From Plotosus lineatus (Eukaryota; Chordata; Actinopteri; Siluriformes; Plotosidae), in assembly GCA_024760905.1 (NCBI GenBank), contig CM045732.1, positions 56,675,496-56,739,495 of the forward strand: 64,000 bases of DNA. Direction: 5' to 3'. Shown here in pieces: positions 11,679-49,848 of the stretch (positions are counted from its first letter, which is position 1; each line of letters begins with the position of its first letter). The position numbers and the translations under genes were made by a program. The notes under the pieces are model-generated. The model was given only the letters and a program-made list of their open reading frames with translations. It was not told where the DNA came from and did not search any database.

Positions 11679-11980
11679 GGGCCGGTGGTGTAGTAGTAAG
11701 GGTGCTGTGCTCATGATCGGGAGGTTGTGAGTTCGAATCCCACTGAGATCCTCACTGTTCTTAGACCGCTGGGCAAGGTCTCAACCACAAATGTGCCTCT
11801 GTTCACCCAGCAGTATAAATGGGTACCAGTAAAATATACTGGGAAGGTAACCTGCAATGGACTAGCATCCGATCCAGGAGGAGTTGAACTCCTGGTCGCT
11901 TCACGCTACAGAAACCGGGGATAAGCACTGGCCTGATTTGCCACTAGGCTCGGGTGTAAAGACCCAACAGACTATACCTT
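11679..11980 (+). mobile_element. SINE-2, tRNA-derived
   Basis: It starts GGGCCGGTGGTGTAGTAGTA and has the B box GAGTTCGAATCCC. The conserved body includes CACCCAGCAGTATAAATGGG and the tail GCTCGGGTGTAAAGACCCAA. It is about 300 bp. The same family recurs at 19782, 24707, 37063, 45311 and 63855. Confidence 0.92.
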
Positions 11981-14900
11981 TTACCTTTTTTTTTTTTTTT
12001 ATCGCCGGTGGTGGTAAAGTGTGTTCTTGAAAGAGGTAATTCTTGAGCTTGTTTGGACTTCAGGTGTAAGGGTCAGAAAAGGCCTGTTGCCATTAACAAT
12101 TAATTTTAAATATAAACACACTGTATACATATCTTTCTTTATTTTAATGGAATGTTAATGTGTTCATTTATTCATTTATAATAGTGCTAATACAATAATA
12201 ATGACTGTTGGAGCTAAAATTTGTGATCACTGACCTTTCGTGCGTTGTGAGTTCTCGGGCACGTGCATACTGTGGCTAACGTTAAGATGAAGTTGAACTT
12301 ATAATGATCTAATTTGATCCCGGCGTTAGACCTGTTGGAAAGTTCCTATCTATGTTAATGTAATGACGATTGTAATATAACATCATTTTAGTGTAATTTC
12401 TAACATGAATAATATAATAAAATGAATGACCAAATGTATAGCTCAGGTGAAAGGTGATTACTTATTAGGACCGAGCGGCGAGCGCACACCCACGGACTGT
12501 GAAGTGACAAACACACGCACGATTTCGTGTGAAATGAAAATTGATGTATCCAAGTACCTTCGTATGCGAAAGGTAAAAAAAAAAAAAAAAAAATCCTAAC
12601 CTTGTTGCACCCACTTTTCCTAAAATGACATCGTCTCAGGATTTCAAATACACGTCCTTATTATTTGTAGAATAAACATGTGAGAACTTCTCTGGATCAG
12701 GATGCTGGGGTTGAATAAAGGAACTTTCAGCAGCAGAACTCTCCAGGCCTGTTTTTATTTATATATTCTGTTTACTCGGTTCCTTTTTTTATTACATTTG
12801 CTTGCCTGTTTATCTTGTGGATTCTGCTTTCCACCTAAGAACCTGATGGGTGGTCCACGTTAATGATGATCCAGTTATATTTAACTTCAGAATTTTTTTT
12901 TTTTTTTTTTTTTTTTTAATTCTGAGCCAGTTACGAACTGCTGAGGGGCTCCTCGAGTCCTCAGGTCTGTTCGAGTGTAATAGAAGTGTATTCATGCGCG
13001 TGGCCTGTGGTTGCTCTGGTTAGAAGGATTTCTGCCAGGCCCAGACTGAAACGCAGTGCTACTGGAGCCACCTCGAGCCCAGACGCACTCCACCGTGAGC
13101 AATCGCTCACCGGATATTTGGAGTCAAAATGGTTTGGGTTGTGGAAGCATGTCTGTCATCTCTCGTCCAGGTGCTCGCACTGACATACATCAGAGGTTTG
13201 CGAATGCCTAGATCAATTAGTCTCTGCTTTGCCAAGGCTGGATAAATGAGGGGTGTATTTTGCTTGAATATATGTTCTCTGTATCGTTTTTCCTTAGCGA
13301 TCAAGAAGCTTTACATCCTCGCTCCCTGTGCGGTCTCATCTTACTTTGCAGTAACTGGTTACTTTATCAAAGGCGTGTTTTTTTTTTTATACGCTTGTCA
13401 ACTTGACTCGTATTTACACTGAGTTTCGAATTGTGTTGGCGTTTCATACAATGACTACGTTTACGTTTACATCTACGTTATCTGCAGCCTCATTTTATAT
13501 TTATTAATGTCAGTGTGTCATGCCAGTGTAGTTCCATATCATTCCAGGCAGGTTACTGAGGTTTACCGATGTTGATGACTGTAGTAAAGGTCAATGTGTG
13601 CCGGACAGCGAGGGCAGCAGGTGCCTTCGTCATGTCCTGTGTTTCACATCACACTCATTTTTGTCCTGTACTCTTTGTTGCTCACTTTCTGTCTCATGGA
13701 GTTGAAAACGGGAAACACTTGTTTTATTTATCCAACTGGCGAGCTCTCAGGGACGCTCAGCTTCACCAAACATCGATAATGCTGCTTTTCAAACAACGTC
13801 ATTAAACCGCAAAGAACAAGCAAAGCATTTAATCAGTGCAAACGCCTTCGGAATTCCCGTTCCTCTGATAGCGAGTCTGCTTTGATTTCTCGCGTAATTG
13901 TTGATGGCAATGCTGTTATGTTTTTTCCTTCCTTTTTTTCTAATGTAATATTATCAAGCAGTGACTCCATTAGCAGCCCAGTGAGCAGCATTCAGCCACA
14001 GCTAATAAAATGACCTGTTACGCAGATCTCGTAAGCTTTAACAATCTCATATAAGCTTATCAAACAAGGTTACCTGTGATATAATCCAGACACTGGCACA
14101 TTCAAAACATACAATCGTTAAGTTTACATTGGAAACCTAATCATGTGTTTGAGTTGCCAAGGTTGATTTTCGAGCTATTTTTTAGTTTTAAGGCTGTGTG
14201 CTGTTGAATAATCTGTCTGGGAGGTGAGTTATTCAAATGCAAGTTGTCATCGTTTTCTACGCTTTCAAAGGAAATGGTTTAATTGTTGTTCACAATGACG
14301 CCGGGACTGGAGCACTGCCCTGATCTTCCGCTTACCTTTCCCCCGTGTAATCAAATAATGGATTTTGTTTCAAAACAGAGCAGTAGCAGCACTGAGGAAA
14401 TTATGTTCAGCTGGTTTGTTTATTTGACTTCTGCCATTCTGTTGCATGAGAGCCAGTCCTTTTTCTCCCACACTGTAATATGACATGAACCAGCCCTCCG
14501 AGGCCAACGTCACTTGAAAACGTGTGTTAATTAAAATGGATCCCCCTAATTAGGGCCCAGGGCTAGGCGCTAGGCTCCTTCTGTACACTATACATAATGC
14601 TATACTCGCTAAGACTCTTGGACACTGATTGCACTGATTTAGTGAGCTCTTTAGTAAAGGCTTATTTCAAACACTAATGCATTAGCTTTATTTCACACAT
14701 AAAAAGAGGGATTGAGAAGGGCTCTAGCCCTCATTTCCTAAAAGGAAAGACTTGCCTTGTTAAGGCCAAAGGTTAAGTTGACTACAGTGGTCATTAATGT
14801 TTGTCCTCCTGCTCCTGTCTGCGCTCATGTCTAGCCATGGCTTGTGCTGCAATATCAGAATGGAGAAAAACACTCTCCCTCTTATGAATGCCTGTGTAGT

Positions 14901-15319
14901 GTGTGTGTGATAGCTGAGGCATCCCAGAAATGGTAAAACAGTCCTTCGCCGCTCAAGTAAACTGTCAACAGAGCCGGCTTCTGAGCCGCTGGAAATACAC
15001 CACAGAGATCTTACTGTTCACCGAAACTGTGAGCCATCCCAAACGAAATAACTCGGCCAACTTCATTCAGCCTCGCAGCTCAGGAGACTGCTTTCATCGA
15101 GTGTAAAATTAGAGCAATTACCAAAATTAATCTGTTATTTCACCCAATCTGTTTGGTGAACCAGCGACTTCAAATGGCATGGAAAAGCTGGCTTCAAAAG
15201 GGCAGCTGAGAAAAAAGCTGCAAGCGATTCATCCCTCTTTCCTCTTCAAGCAGGTTAAATCATGTTAGAGCTGCAGTAGTTTACGTTTGTATGTAGATCA
15301 ATGTTAATAAGAATGTATT
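11981..15319. other. 3.3-kb repeat-poor intronic block, candidate regulatory DNA
   Basis: Apart from a poly-A at 12577-12594 and a poly-T at 12892-12917, no transposon, SINE or microsatellite was seen. In this window that is exceptional. Stretches at about 12960-13290, 13960-14110, 14490-14720 and 14940-15240 have balanced composition and homeodomain-type cores, and a RUNX-like TGTGGTT lies near 13005. No exon was recognised. Function is inferred from the known role of SUPT3H introns as RUNX2 regulatory territory. Confidence 0.35.
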
Positions 15320-15328
15320 ATAAGGGTA

Positions 15329-15664
15329 TGGTGGCACGGTGGCGTAGTGGTTAGCACGTCCGCCTCACAGCAAGAAGGCCTGGGTTCGATTCCCGGCCTG
15401 GCCGTTTCTGTGTGGAGTTTGCATGTTCTCCCCGTGCTAGCGTGGGTTTCCTCCGGGTGCTCCGGTTTCCTCACACAATCCAAAGACATGCACAGTAGGT
15501 TAATTGGCCGTTCTAAATTGCCCGTAGGTTCGCATCGTGCAGAAGACAATGGCAAACCACTGCACTAATCCTGCCAAGAAAACCTCCATGAAGATGATAA
15601 CCAGGGCGTTATCCTTCATGGCGGGTCTCCAATGGTCGTCCTACGACTCAGGTACTAGATAGAG
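15329..15664 (+). mobile_element. SINE-3, tRNA-derived, with 9-bp TSD
   Basis: The head GTGGCACGGTGGCGTAGTGG and B box GGGTTCGATTCCC are tRNA-like. The body reads TTTGCATGTTCTCCCCGTG, TCCTCCGGGTGCTCCGG, common in teleost genomes. The target duplication ATAAGGGTA lies at 15320-15328 and 15665-15673. Confidence 0.88.
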
Positions 15665-15673
15665 ATAAGGGTA

Positions 15674-16747
15674 AACAGATAGAAAACTGAAACTGGAGAT
15701 CCAGGGTGTTGACTGCATGGATGGGAGTCAGTAGGGGACACGTGATAGAATATTATGATACCTCGGTGCTGAATCAGTGTGTATTGCATTTTTGTGTGTG
15801 TTACAATTCTGTAAATATGCAGATTAAATATCAAACAATTTTCTTTTTCATAATTTTTTGCAACGGTTGTAAAACCTGGAACCAACAAAGATTGTTAATT
15901 GTTATTTCTACAAAAAGTAAAGTAAAAATAAATGTCCTGCCCATCAATGTATGAATAGTTTAGAATGTGCTCCCTGGAGGGCTGTAAAGGAACTACCTCC
16001 AATTTAAACGTAAAATTAAAAATGAATTTTAAAAAAGGTTTTCAAGCCAGAATGGTGATGCCTGAAAAAAAAAATCACGATACAGCACTGAACTGGGTTT
16101 CCTCCATCTCTGCTCAACTGTAATAAATCTGTTTTCACATGAGGAAAATTCCAAACCCCCCATAATTCTCTCAAATATTAGAAAACCCTTAATTTTACAT
16201 CTACTTTTATGTAGATGTAAGTGCAGATAAAAAAACCTTAAAAATATTCTGTAAAAATATAAGTAATTGCAAATAATAATTATCCAGACGAGTCGTGGTT
16301 CTGAACCTGGTTGGTGTTTTGGCTCTGTTACATTTGGAGAGTGAAGGATGAGAGGTGTACTTAGGGCCATTTTTGTCTATTAAAAACTATTTTCCTGTTA
16401 AATGGTGGGACAGATAGGGTAGTCAGTCTGTCAACATTGGAAAGATGCCAGGCCAGAAAGAACTAAATGAAGCTCTCTGAGCTCGTAGGTTTTTAAATGC
16501 TTGCCCTGTGATTGCATGTGTGAGGCCCATTCTACCTCCAAACTGCAAGCTGAGATCCACATTTGCAAGCAAACATATTTTATGACCATCAAATGTTTAC
16601 AATCCTCTAAGAATTGCTTGCATGTATTTCTAGACGCAATCCCAGCCAAGTCGAAATGAAGGTCTACATTTGAGTTAATGAAGTATATATTGATATAGAA
16701 CATAAAATGTATATATAGATGCAGAAAAAAGTCTGTGCATATGATAT

Positions 16748-16748
<1 letters not shown>
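15674..16748. other. Unassigned intronic DNA
   Basis: AT-rich. Chance ORFs only; no repeat family boundary was recognised. Confidence 0.45.
16100..16320. other. Short palindromic AT-rich stretch
   Basis: TTTACATCTACTTTTATGTAGATGTAAG at about 16194-16221 contains a 10-bp inverted repeat (TACATCTAC / GTAGATGTA). No other structure was seen. Confidence 0.5.

Positions 16749-16800
<52 letters not shown>
16749..16800. repeat. (GT)n microsatellite
   Basis: About 26 GT units immediately before a family D terminus. Confidence 0.97.
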
Positions 16801-16801
<1 letters not shown>

Positions 16802-16802
<1 letters not shown>

Positions 16803-17050
16803 AGTGGTACCGCACCTTACGAAATTAATCTGTTCCAGAGCCTTTTTCTTAACCTGGATTTTTCGTAAATTGAACCGCATTTTACATGTAAAACGTGTGA
16901 TTCGTTCCAAGGCCCCCAATACTACCCCCTAAACCCTTTAAAAAATAAAAATTATAAAAGCATACCTTTTAAGACCTCCTTCTGCTTCAATATCATACTC
17001 ATGGTAGACGGGTTTGGCCATATTTCTTGCGATATCACTCGAGCCTGATA
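16802..17050. mobile_element. Family D pogo-like element, right part lost
   Basis: The left terminus is CAGTGGTACCGCACCTTACG, and the interior TTCTGCTTCAATATCATACT matches the other copies. It is interrupted by a (TA)n(GT)n tract at about 17058-17130 instead of reaching its right end. Confidence 0.82.
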
Positions 17051-17057
17051 TGTGTAT

Positions 17058-17058
17058 G

Positions 17059-17130
<72 letters not shown>
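17058..17130. repeat. (TA)n(GT)n compound microsatellite
   Basis: About 20 TA units, then about 15 GT units, between the family D fragment and the family E element. Confidence 0.96.
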
Positions 17131-17137
<7 letters not shown>

Positions 17138-17140
17138 ATA

Positions 17141-18018
17141 CAGTGGTACCTTTGGTATTTTGATAAAACAAAAATTCACATTGAAAATAATAGAAAATCA
17201 ATTAGTCCATTACAACCCCCCTCCCAAACTCATAACCTGACAGAAACATGTATATTTGACAGAATATATTAAAGATAAACATGTAAAAACAATAAGTTTC
17301 ATAATAATAATATTACATGTACTCACCCTTCTGATCATAGACTGCGGTGAAGATGTCATGTGGGCGGGAAGATGTCACATGGGCAGGCATGAGGTGGTGT
17401 GTTACAGAGGAGGAGGAGAATTTTGTGCATGTATGAATGCCAGCGAGGAAAGGCTCGTGGTGAGCTCCCACAAAGGCAGTGCTTCTCAAATAGTGGGGGC
17501 CGCGGTGTGATGTTGGCAATGCCACCTACTGTAAAGGATGCACAATTACACTTAATTCATTACCCCCCCCCCCCGTATGACCCTGGGGAACATGCTTTTT
17601 TGCCATAGTGCACTAGAATTAAGTGTAATTGTGCATCCTTTACAGTAGGTGGCATTGGCGCTACCACTGTGTTCCCTGTGATGTAACTAGGTGACAGTGT
17701 CCTTAGTCCCTATGGTGTAGGGAAAAAGCACCAAGCAAATGATACAAAGTGCAGTAAACACTATTTATATTCGTGTGCTGGGGGGCTCTTTCTATAGGGG
17801 GAAACACAGAAAATAATTGAGAAGCACTGCACAAGGTGTTCTCAGAGTGCAGAGGAATACACATGGAAAAATACAAGGCTAATCGGCCCGGAAAAGCCAT
17901 TTCCCCAGCAGAGCTTGTAAATCAAAATTTTGCTCATTGCATGGGGAAGATTTTTGGTGGGATCGAAGCTCGTATCATGTAAAATTCGATATAATGACAC
18001 TTGTAAGTCAAAGTACCA
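17141..18018. mobile_element. Family E pogo-like element interrupted by a hAT insertion
   Basis: The left end is CAGTGGTACCTTTGGTATTT and the right end CTTGTAAGTCAAAGTACCA next to TATA, an imperfect inverted pair. A separate hAT element is inserted at 17477-17831. Removing it gives an element of roughly 520 bp. Confidence 0.75.
17477..17831. mobile_element. Non-autonomous hAT element with internal 39-bp perfect palindrome arms
   Basis: The ends are CAGTGCTTCTCAAATAGTGG and AATTGAGAAGCACTG. The flanks are CACAAAGG (17469-17476) and CACAAGGT (17832-17839), an imperfect 8-bp duplication. Inside, 17520-17558 and 17616-17654 are perfect reverse complements (39 of 39), enclosing a C-rich loop. Confidence 0.88.
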
Positions 18019-18068
18019 TATATATATATATATATGCAAATACACACACACACACACACTATATTATA

Positions 18069-18360
18069 CAGACGCTCCCCAACTTACGTTTTTAATTGGT
18101 TCCGGACGGCTGAACGTAAGTTGAAAGTGAATGTAAGTTGTTACAGTGATGTATGACGTGTGACGTATGACGCTCATACTGTACTATACATCCATAAATA
18201 CCATTACCATATCTCATAAAACACCCCTAAATTAATTATTTTAACATAACATTGTAAAATAATATCAAATATATCAAATAATATCAACATTAATTTCAAA
18301 GAAGTCACTTATTTATACCGAGTCACTTTACATGAAGCTTAAAACAGCCAATCATATATT
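18069..18360. mobile_element. Family A element, one end only
   Basis: The terminus CAGACGCTCCCCAACTTACG is preceded by TA. The subterminal text matches the right ends of the copies at 9.6 and 28.6 kb in reverse orientation. It is lost near 18355 where LINE-derived sequence begins. Confidence 0.85.
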
Positions 18361-18414
18361 TTTTGCCACAGTGACTCCAAATTTTATTTATTTATTTTTT
18401 TGTTATCATAATCA

Positions 18415-19450
18415 TTCACTTGACCGGGGTCATGGGGGCAGCAGCCTGGGCCATGAGGTTGCTCTCCCCAGTCACTTTCTCCAGCTCTTCCCAGGTTCCC
18501 AAACCAGCCATAACCAAGACATAGTCCCTCCAGCATATTCTGGTTGACCCCAGGGTCTCTTCGTGTTTAGACATGCCCGAAACACCACACCAGGAGGTGT
18601 TTTGGACACAGTCTAACCAGATACCTGAGCCACCTCAACTGGCTCCTCTCAAGGCAGAGGAACAGTGGTTCTACTCCGATCTCTTACCGAATGGCTGAGC
18701 TTCTTACCCTACCTCTGAGGCAGAACACTGCCAAAATGCGAATGAAGCTCATTTCAGCCAGTTGCATTCGCAATCTTGTTATTTCGGTCACTACCATTTC
18801 TTTAACTGGGGAGGACCCCAGCATGTGTTCATCCAGACAAGGTGCCAACACCGACTTGCTACCTCTCTCCATGAGCAAATCCAGAAAGGAATAAAGTCCA
18901 GCCCCTCTCAAGATGGGTGGTTTCAGAGCCCAAACTGTTTGTCGAGGTGAGTCCGACTACATGTAGTCAGCATCTCTTAACCTAATGCACCAGCTCAGGC
19001 TTTTTCCCCACTAGAGAGGTGACATTCCATGTCCCAAGAGTCGGAGTCAGTAGCTGAGTCCAACAGCCTTTCGCTGTCACTCACAACTTGCAGCGCACCC
19101 GACCCCTATAGCTCATCTCCAAGGTGGTGGCTCTATGGAAAGGCGGATACATATCTCCTTTTTGGGCAGGATCTGACCGGTTCCATGGGCAGAAGCCGAC
19201 CACCAGGTGCTCGCCTTTGAGCCCCTCCCCCAGGCCTGGTTCTGGGGTGGGAACCAAAAGGAAAACTATCTCCTTTCATATTTTGTATCCATAGGGATCT
19301 TCTGACCATCGCTTATTCTAGACCTTCACCTCAGACCCGTTTGCCTTGGTTGACCCTACCAGGGGCGTAATACCCCTGACCGTACAGCTCCTAGGATCAT
19401 TAGGACATGCAAACCCCTCCACGACGGTAAGGTGGCAATTCAAGGAGGGG
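18415..19450 (-). pseudogene. Second degraded LINE remnant (3' end joined to 5' end)
   Basis: The minus strand shows the same 3' region as the LINE at 6235: the complement of CTTTCTCCAGCTCTTCCCAG and of a GCAGCAGCCTGGGCCATGAG block. It then jumps to an upstream, probably 5' untranslated or ORF1 region (CTACCAGGGGCGTAATACCC, CCACGACGGTAAGGTGGCAA on the + strand). The reverse transcriptase core is deleted. Confidence 0.72.
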
Positions 19451-19471
19451 TATTTAAAAACATAAATACAT

Positions 19472-20256
19472 TGATCGCTACTTCATGCTTCAGTTGTTGC
19501 AGCTTCAGTGCATCGTGGGTTTTTCAAAAACATTCATCTAAAAATAAAAAAAATCAGGAAAGTAAGAAAGAATAGGAGAAAAGTTCAGGGAAATGTCACA
19601 AAACAAGGCCAATTTGCAAAAAAAAAACCCAAACACACAAACACAAAAAAACAACCTAAAAACCCCCAACATAACTACTTTCATTTTTATGTGAGGCGTG
19701 TATCTGTATGTGTGTGTATTTATATTTTATTTACATCTTCTGCATTATTTTTGAATGTTTAATTGTTATTATGAGCATTTAGTGGAGCCGGTGGTATAGT
19801 GGTTAGAGTGTTGGGCTCATGATCGGGAGGTTGTGAGTTCAAATCCCACTGAGACCCTCACTGTGCTAAGAACCCTGGGCAAGGTCTCAACCACAAGTGT
19901 GCCTCTGTTCACCCAGCAGTATAAATGGATACCAGTAAAAATATACTGGGAAGATAACCTGCGATGGACTAGCGTCCCACCCAGGAGGAGTTCAACTCCT
20001 GATTGCTTCACGCTACAGAAACCGGGGATAAGCACCGGCCTGATGAGCCGCTAGGCTCGGGTATAAAAACCCAAACAATTAATCAATCAAATATAAAAAA
20101 ATGAGCATTTATAGTGTTGAATATGTATTTATTGATATTATATACACATGTAAGTATACGTCAGTCAGAGGGGTCGATCCTACTTCGTGGAAATTGGTGG
20201 TCGCGGGGGGGGGGGGATCTCGGTCCCCATTAACCGCGGAAGGTGAGGGATCCCTG
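19472..20256. mobile_element. Family B element carrying a SINE-2 insertion
   Basis: The left end is eroded (TGATCGCTACTTCATGCTTC). The right end GTGAGGGATCCCTG is next to TA. The SINE at 19782-20100 splits the TTATTATGAGCATTTA block. Confidence 0.86.
19782..20100 (+). mobile_element. SINE-2 with perfect 11-bp TSD, nested in family B
   Basis: It starts GTGGAGCCGGTGGTATAGTG and ends in an A-rich tail. The duplication ATGAGCATTTA lies at 19771-19781 and 20101-20111. It is target-primed insertion into an older DNA transposon. Confidence 0.95.
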
Positions 20257-20399
20257 TACGTATTCAAACTAATGTTCAAAGGAGTAGGTTACCTTTAATT
20301 ACTCATCTTCGGTTCAGTTCTGCAGCTCCTGAGTGAAGCTTTAAAGCTTTGAATGTATGGCTCAGCATTGTTTTACACGGTTCAAGCCTTTAAAATTTT

Positions 20400-20492
20400 G
20401 GCATTTGGCATCCGATGTAAAAACCTACACCAAATCAAACATGTGAATCAGATGATTCACAAAAAAAAGCCGACAGGAAAAGAAGAAGAATT
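20400..20492 (+). mobile_element. SINE-1 3' fragment
   Basis: GGCATCCGATGTAAAAACCT, then CAGATGATTCAC, an A run and GAAAAGAAGAAGAA match the 3' half of the SINE-1 copy at 40057. Confidence 0.8.
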
Positions 20493-20557
20493 AGTTTCTA
20501 AATTAAATCGGCACATAGATATTGAAGCCATGGTGTTTCCCATTCCTACTGTATATA

Positions 20558-21229
20558 CAGACGCTCCCCGACTTACGTTTTAGTTAGGCTCCAGATGGCT
20601 GAAGGTAAAGTGAAAAAAAAAAACGTAAGTTGTTACTCTATGTTCCAGTGATGTATGAAGTTCATACTGTATTATACATCCATAAATACCATTACCGTAT
20701 TTCAAATTGATAAGTTTTAATCAAATATCAAATACAGTGTCAAATATAACCTTTAACATTCTCTATGATGCGATCTTTCTGCTTGTAAATGGTTCCGATG
20801 GTTGACAGAGCCATTTGGAAGAAACGTGCAACATTCACATGTTTTTCACCAGCATCAATTTTCTTGATAATAGCCATCTTCGTTTCTAACGAGATGGCTT
20901 GCCGCTTTTTCTGATTACCACTGTCACTAGTAGGGTTACGCTTCTGATTAACCGTATTTGCTTAGGGTTACAAAAGTCCGCAAAACAGTGTAAACACAAA
21001 GATCACAGAGACGACGTCTTAACACAAGGGTAACATGCGGTGAACTGGGAAGAAGGAGGGGCACGTTCAGTCTGTCGTTTGTAAACAATGGATGCAGCAT
21101 CATGCGTAAGTTGCATATTACATCAGCGTGGTACGTCTTGTACTACAGAGAGCACGCTAAACTCAGAATTTGACATAATTTTTTGTTTTAAACGTAAAAT
21201 CGAAAAATACGTAAAGGGGGAAGTGTCTG
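20558..21229. mobile_element. Family A pogo/Tigger-like element with transposase N-terminus remnant
   Basis: It has TIRs CAGACGCTCCCCGACTTACG (left) and GGGGGAAGTGTCTG (right), with TA on both sides. It is 672 bp. It holds the reverse-strand helix-turn-helix fragment listed separately, which links the whole family to pogo/Tigger. Confidence 0.92.
20750..20923 (-). pseudogene. Pogo/Tigger-type transposase N-terminal DNA-binding fragment
   Basis: The minus strand reads without a stop KKRQAISLETKMAIIKKIDA, then GEKHVNVARFFQMALSTIGT, then IYKQKDRIIENVKG. This is the CENP-B/psq-type helix-turn-helix of the pogo/Tigger/Jerky superfamily (pattern K-R-x-A-I-S-L-E-x-K, ...V-A-x-x-F...S-T-I-x-T-I). 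The DDE catalytic part is absent, so it cannot transpose by itself. Confidence 0.9.
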
Positions 21230-21880
21230 TAATATTGTAAATTGCAAAAAGTGTCTTTGACTCAAGTGGTTGTTCTCATTTTTGATTTGTTTGATTTGTT
21301 TTTACTCTGAATTTGTTGTCGGCACTGTTTCCTGGAGAGCCTGTTTAAAAGGCTCGGTATGTGTGTCCTGTTTATTACCCAAAAAAGTATCCTCACATTT
21401 TTATTCTCATGACTCACAAAACTAGTGTTCAAATGGACGTGTATTTTTATTTCAAATTGGCAGATGCCTCATTCAGACTTCCAGTGTTCACTAACCTATT
21501 GTTCAGCCACATCCCACCTTTCATCTGAAAATATCCACAATGTTTTCCTTCTACCATTTGCATGCATTTTATATTTTTGTCTTTTAAATCCTAAAGAATA
21601 TCTCAGCTCATTACCTGTACTAATGAGGTCTTACAATATCATGCTGGTTTGAAATGGATTTAAATGGTCGCTTTAAGCTGACCCACTAGTTTTCTTCCTG
21701 TTGTAAGCTTAGGGTTAAAAATATCGGTAAGTTGATATTGTAGTCTTCCCATAAAGTTCCTTATTTCTCATTTGATTTACTGATTTGTGTAGACAGCTAT
21801 CATTTTCAGGCAAAGGTGACAGTGATGGATGAGGTGTTTCTGCTCTTTTTGGCAATAATATGGAATGGCTGTGTCCAAGC

Positions 21881-21916
<36 letters not shown>

Positions 21917-21934
21917 CTCTCTTTCTCGCTCTCG

Positions 21935-21990
<56 letters not shown>

Positions 21991-22839
21991 CCTTTCTTCC
22001 TGCTGCTAAAGATTGTTTCCATATGAATGTAACATCCCTGTGTACTTCTGTTAGCTATAACCCAATAAGGAAGATGAATAAGGCCATTATATTTTATAAA
22101 GTGTCTGCAGTAGGTCTTGACACATATTAATTACCTCAGCTCTCACATGTGAGGGTGAAAGGTGTCTAGTGTCTTGTTTCTTTTTGACTGGAGCCGGAAT
22201 ATTCATAGAATCTATTCGAAGATTTTACAAGACAGGTCCAGAGGAAATGTGGTACATTAACAGCATTGTAAAAATATTGTAGTGGGTTTCAGTCTTCACC
22301 AGTTTAGATTTGGACGAGTTGCTAAATAACGAGTGCGAAGGTGAAATTTAGGTCAGTTCGTTTACAGTGTCAAATTTCTTTACTTTTTTTTTTAGGAATA
22401 TTTTATTTTGCAGTTCCCAGGATGGGCACCTGGAAGGTGGCATTGACTAGCTGGCTGACTAACACTTATTTTCCAACTATTACCCCTCTTTCGTGTTTAT
22501 CCTGAAGGCAAGGACAGCTGTGCTGTCATATTTGAGTGCTGAGAAAGCAAAACAAACGCTACCTCTGCCAAAATTGTCTGAAGTTTATAGAGACCCTATG
22601 TTACTATGAAAGTGCTGCTTTCAAAAATATGTGGTTTTCTTATCAGGTCCTTCAAGGATTTTAAACAGCAGATGCTGTGACTCATTCATCTAACTTGCAT
22701 TGACTGGCAGAACGTCAAACAAAAACATCTTAAGCGTGATCTTGTTGTCTGCTGACTGAAGTTTTTGTACAGAGCTGAAGTTGGGTTTTTTTGTTTGTTT
22801 GTTTTGTTTGTTTTTTTTTTTTTTTACCCCTTTTTGCAG
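21230..22839. other. Intron 5' of exon a, repeat-poor except one CT tract
   Basis: The only repeat seen is the (CT)n at 21889-21988. The remainder is unassigned; the upstream exon of supt3h encoding ...VHTQLINLL was looked for and not found. Confidence 0.5.
21889..21988. repeat. (CT)n microsatellite with interruptions
   Basis: About 100 bp of CT with CTCGCT and CTTTCT interruptions. Confidence 0.97.
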
Positions 22840-48717
<25,878 letters not shown>

Positions 48718-49444
48718 GTACGTAATAACAGAGCCGTAAAAGAGTTATATTTATAATCGCAGCACAGCCCCATTTTAAAGTGGTCAAGCTCTGAAGTATT
48801 GGAATTGTTGAGCACAATTTGTGGTCAGTATAATTTTCCTTGTAAAAAAAAGTCACATAATATTTTGCAGAATTAAATAAGTGTCATTTCTTTGCATTTT
48901 ATATTTACTCAAAGTTTACTTAATTTTGCTTTTCTGCTGTGTGTTGTGTAAAATGCTAAGCAATAAGAAATGCCTCATTGTATGCGTGCATCACTCCACA
49001 GCTCACTGTCTGAGAGTTATAATTTTGTATCATGCACAGCAGTGTGGGTGTCGTAAGTGATAGTTTGACCATGTGAAATGGTTATTCAAGTGTTGGGAGA
49101 ATTCTCACAGCCAATCTGGAGCATATGCTATTGTGGTCAGTGTGTAATTCACAGGTAATGAGCTATTTAGCAATGACTGAGATTACACAATCATTGCCAA
49201 TCAAGTCCAGTGGCCCACAGACACACATGCTGTATTAATGCTGGAACTTGAACCTGAATGTTTTTGTCTGTTGGGGTTTTTTATTTTGTTTTGTTCTGCT
49301 TTTTGTTTTGTTTTTTTTTTTTGATAGTGGTGTTGTGCAGGCTTTATTTCCCCTTCTGATGGCATTCAGTGAGCTGGTCAATACTTCTTCGGTTACCCTA
49401 ACCTGGTGGATTTTTAATTTTTACTTTTTTTAAGAATGATAATA
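48718..49444. other. Start of the intron after exon h
   Basis: No terminal exon of supt3h was seen. T-rich sequence lies at 49277-49323. Confidence 0.5.
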
Positions 49445-49798
49445 CAGGGATCCCTCACTTTCAGCAGTTGAATGGGACCGAGATCCCCACGCAACCATCG
49501 AAATCCGCGAAGTAGGATCACCCCACCCCCCCTTGACTGACGTATACATACGTTTCTGTGTGTATAATGTCAATAAACACATATTCAATGCTATAAATGC
49601 TTATAATAACAATTAAACATTAAAAAAATAACATACGGTGTAAATAAAATATAAATATACACACACACACATACAGATGGTATTGCATGAGAAGAAGACG
49701 ACACACATACATGCGTGCAGATGCGCGTGCACATGTTGATGCAAATTTTCCTTAACTTTTCCCCCTATTCTTCCTTAATTTCCTTATTTTTTAATTCG

Positions 49799-49848
<50 letters not shown>

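Noticed and set aside
16431..16919. 162-codon minus-strand ORF
   Set aside because: Its centre is a CA repeat translation (His-Thr). The rest has no motif and it runs into a transposon end.
20281..22839. Missing upstream supt3h exon (...HETAVLVEDVVHTQLINLL)
   Set aside because: No stretch upstream of 22840 reads as this peptide between splice sites; most likely outside the window.
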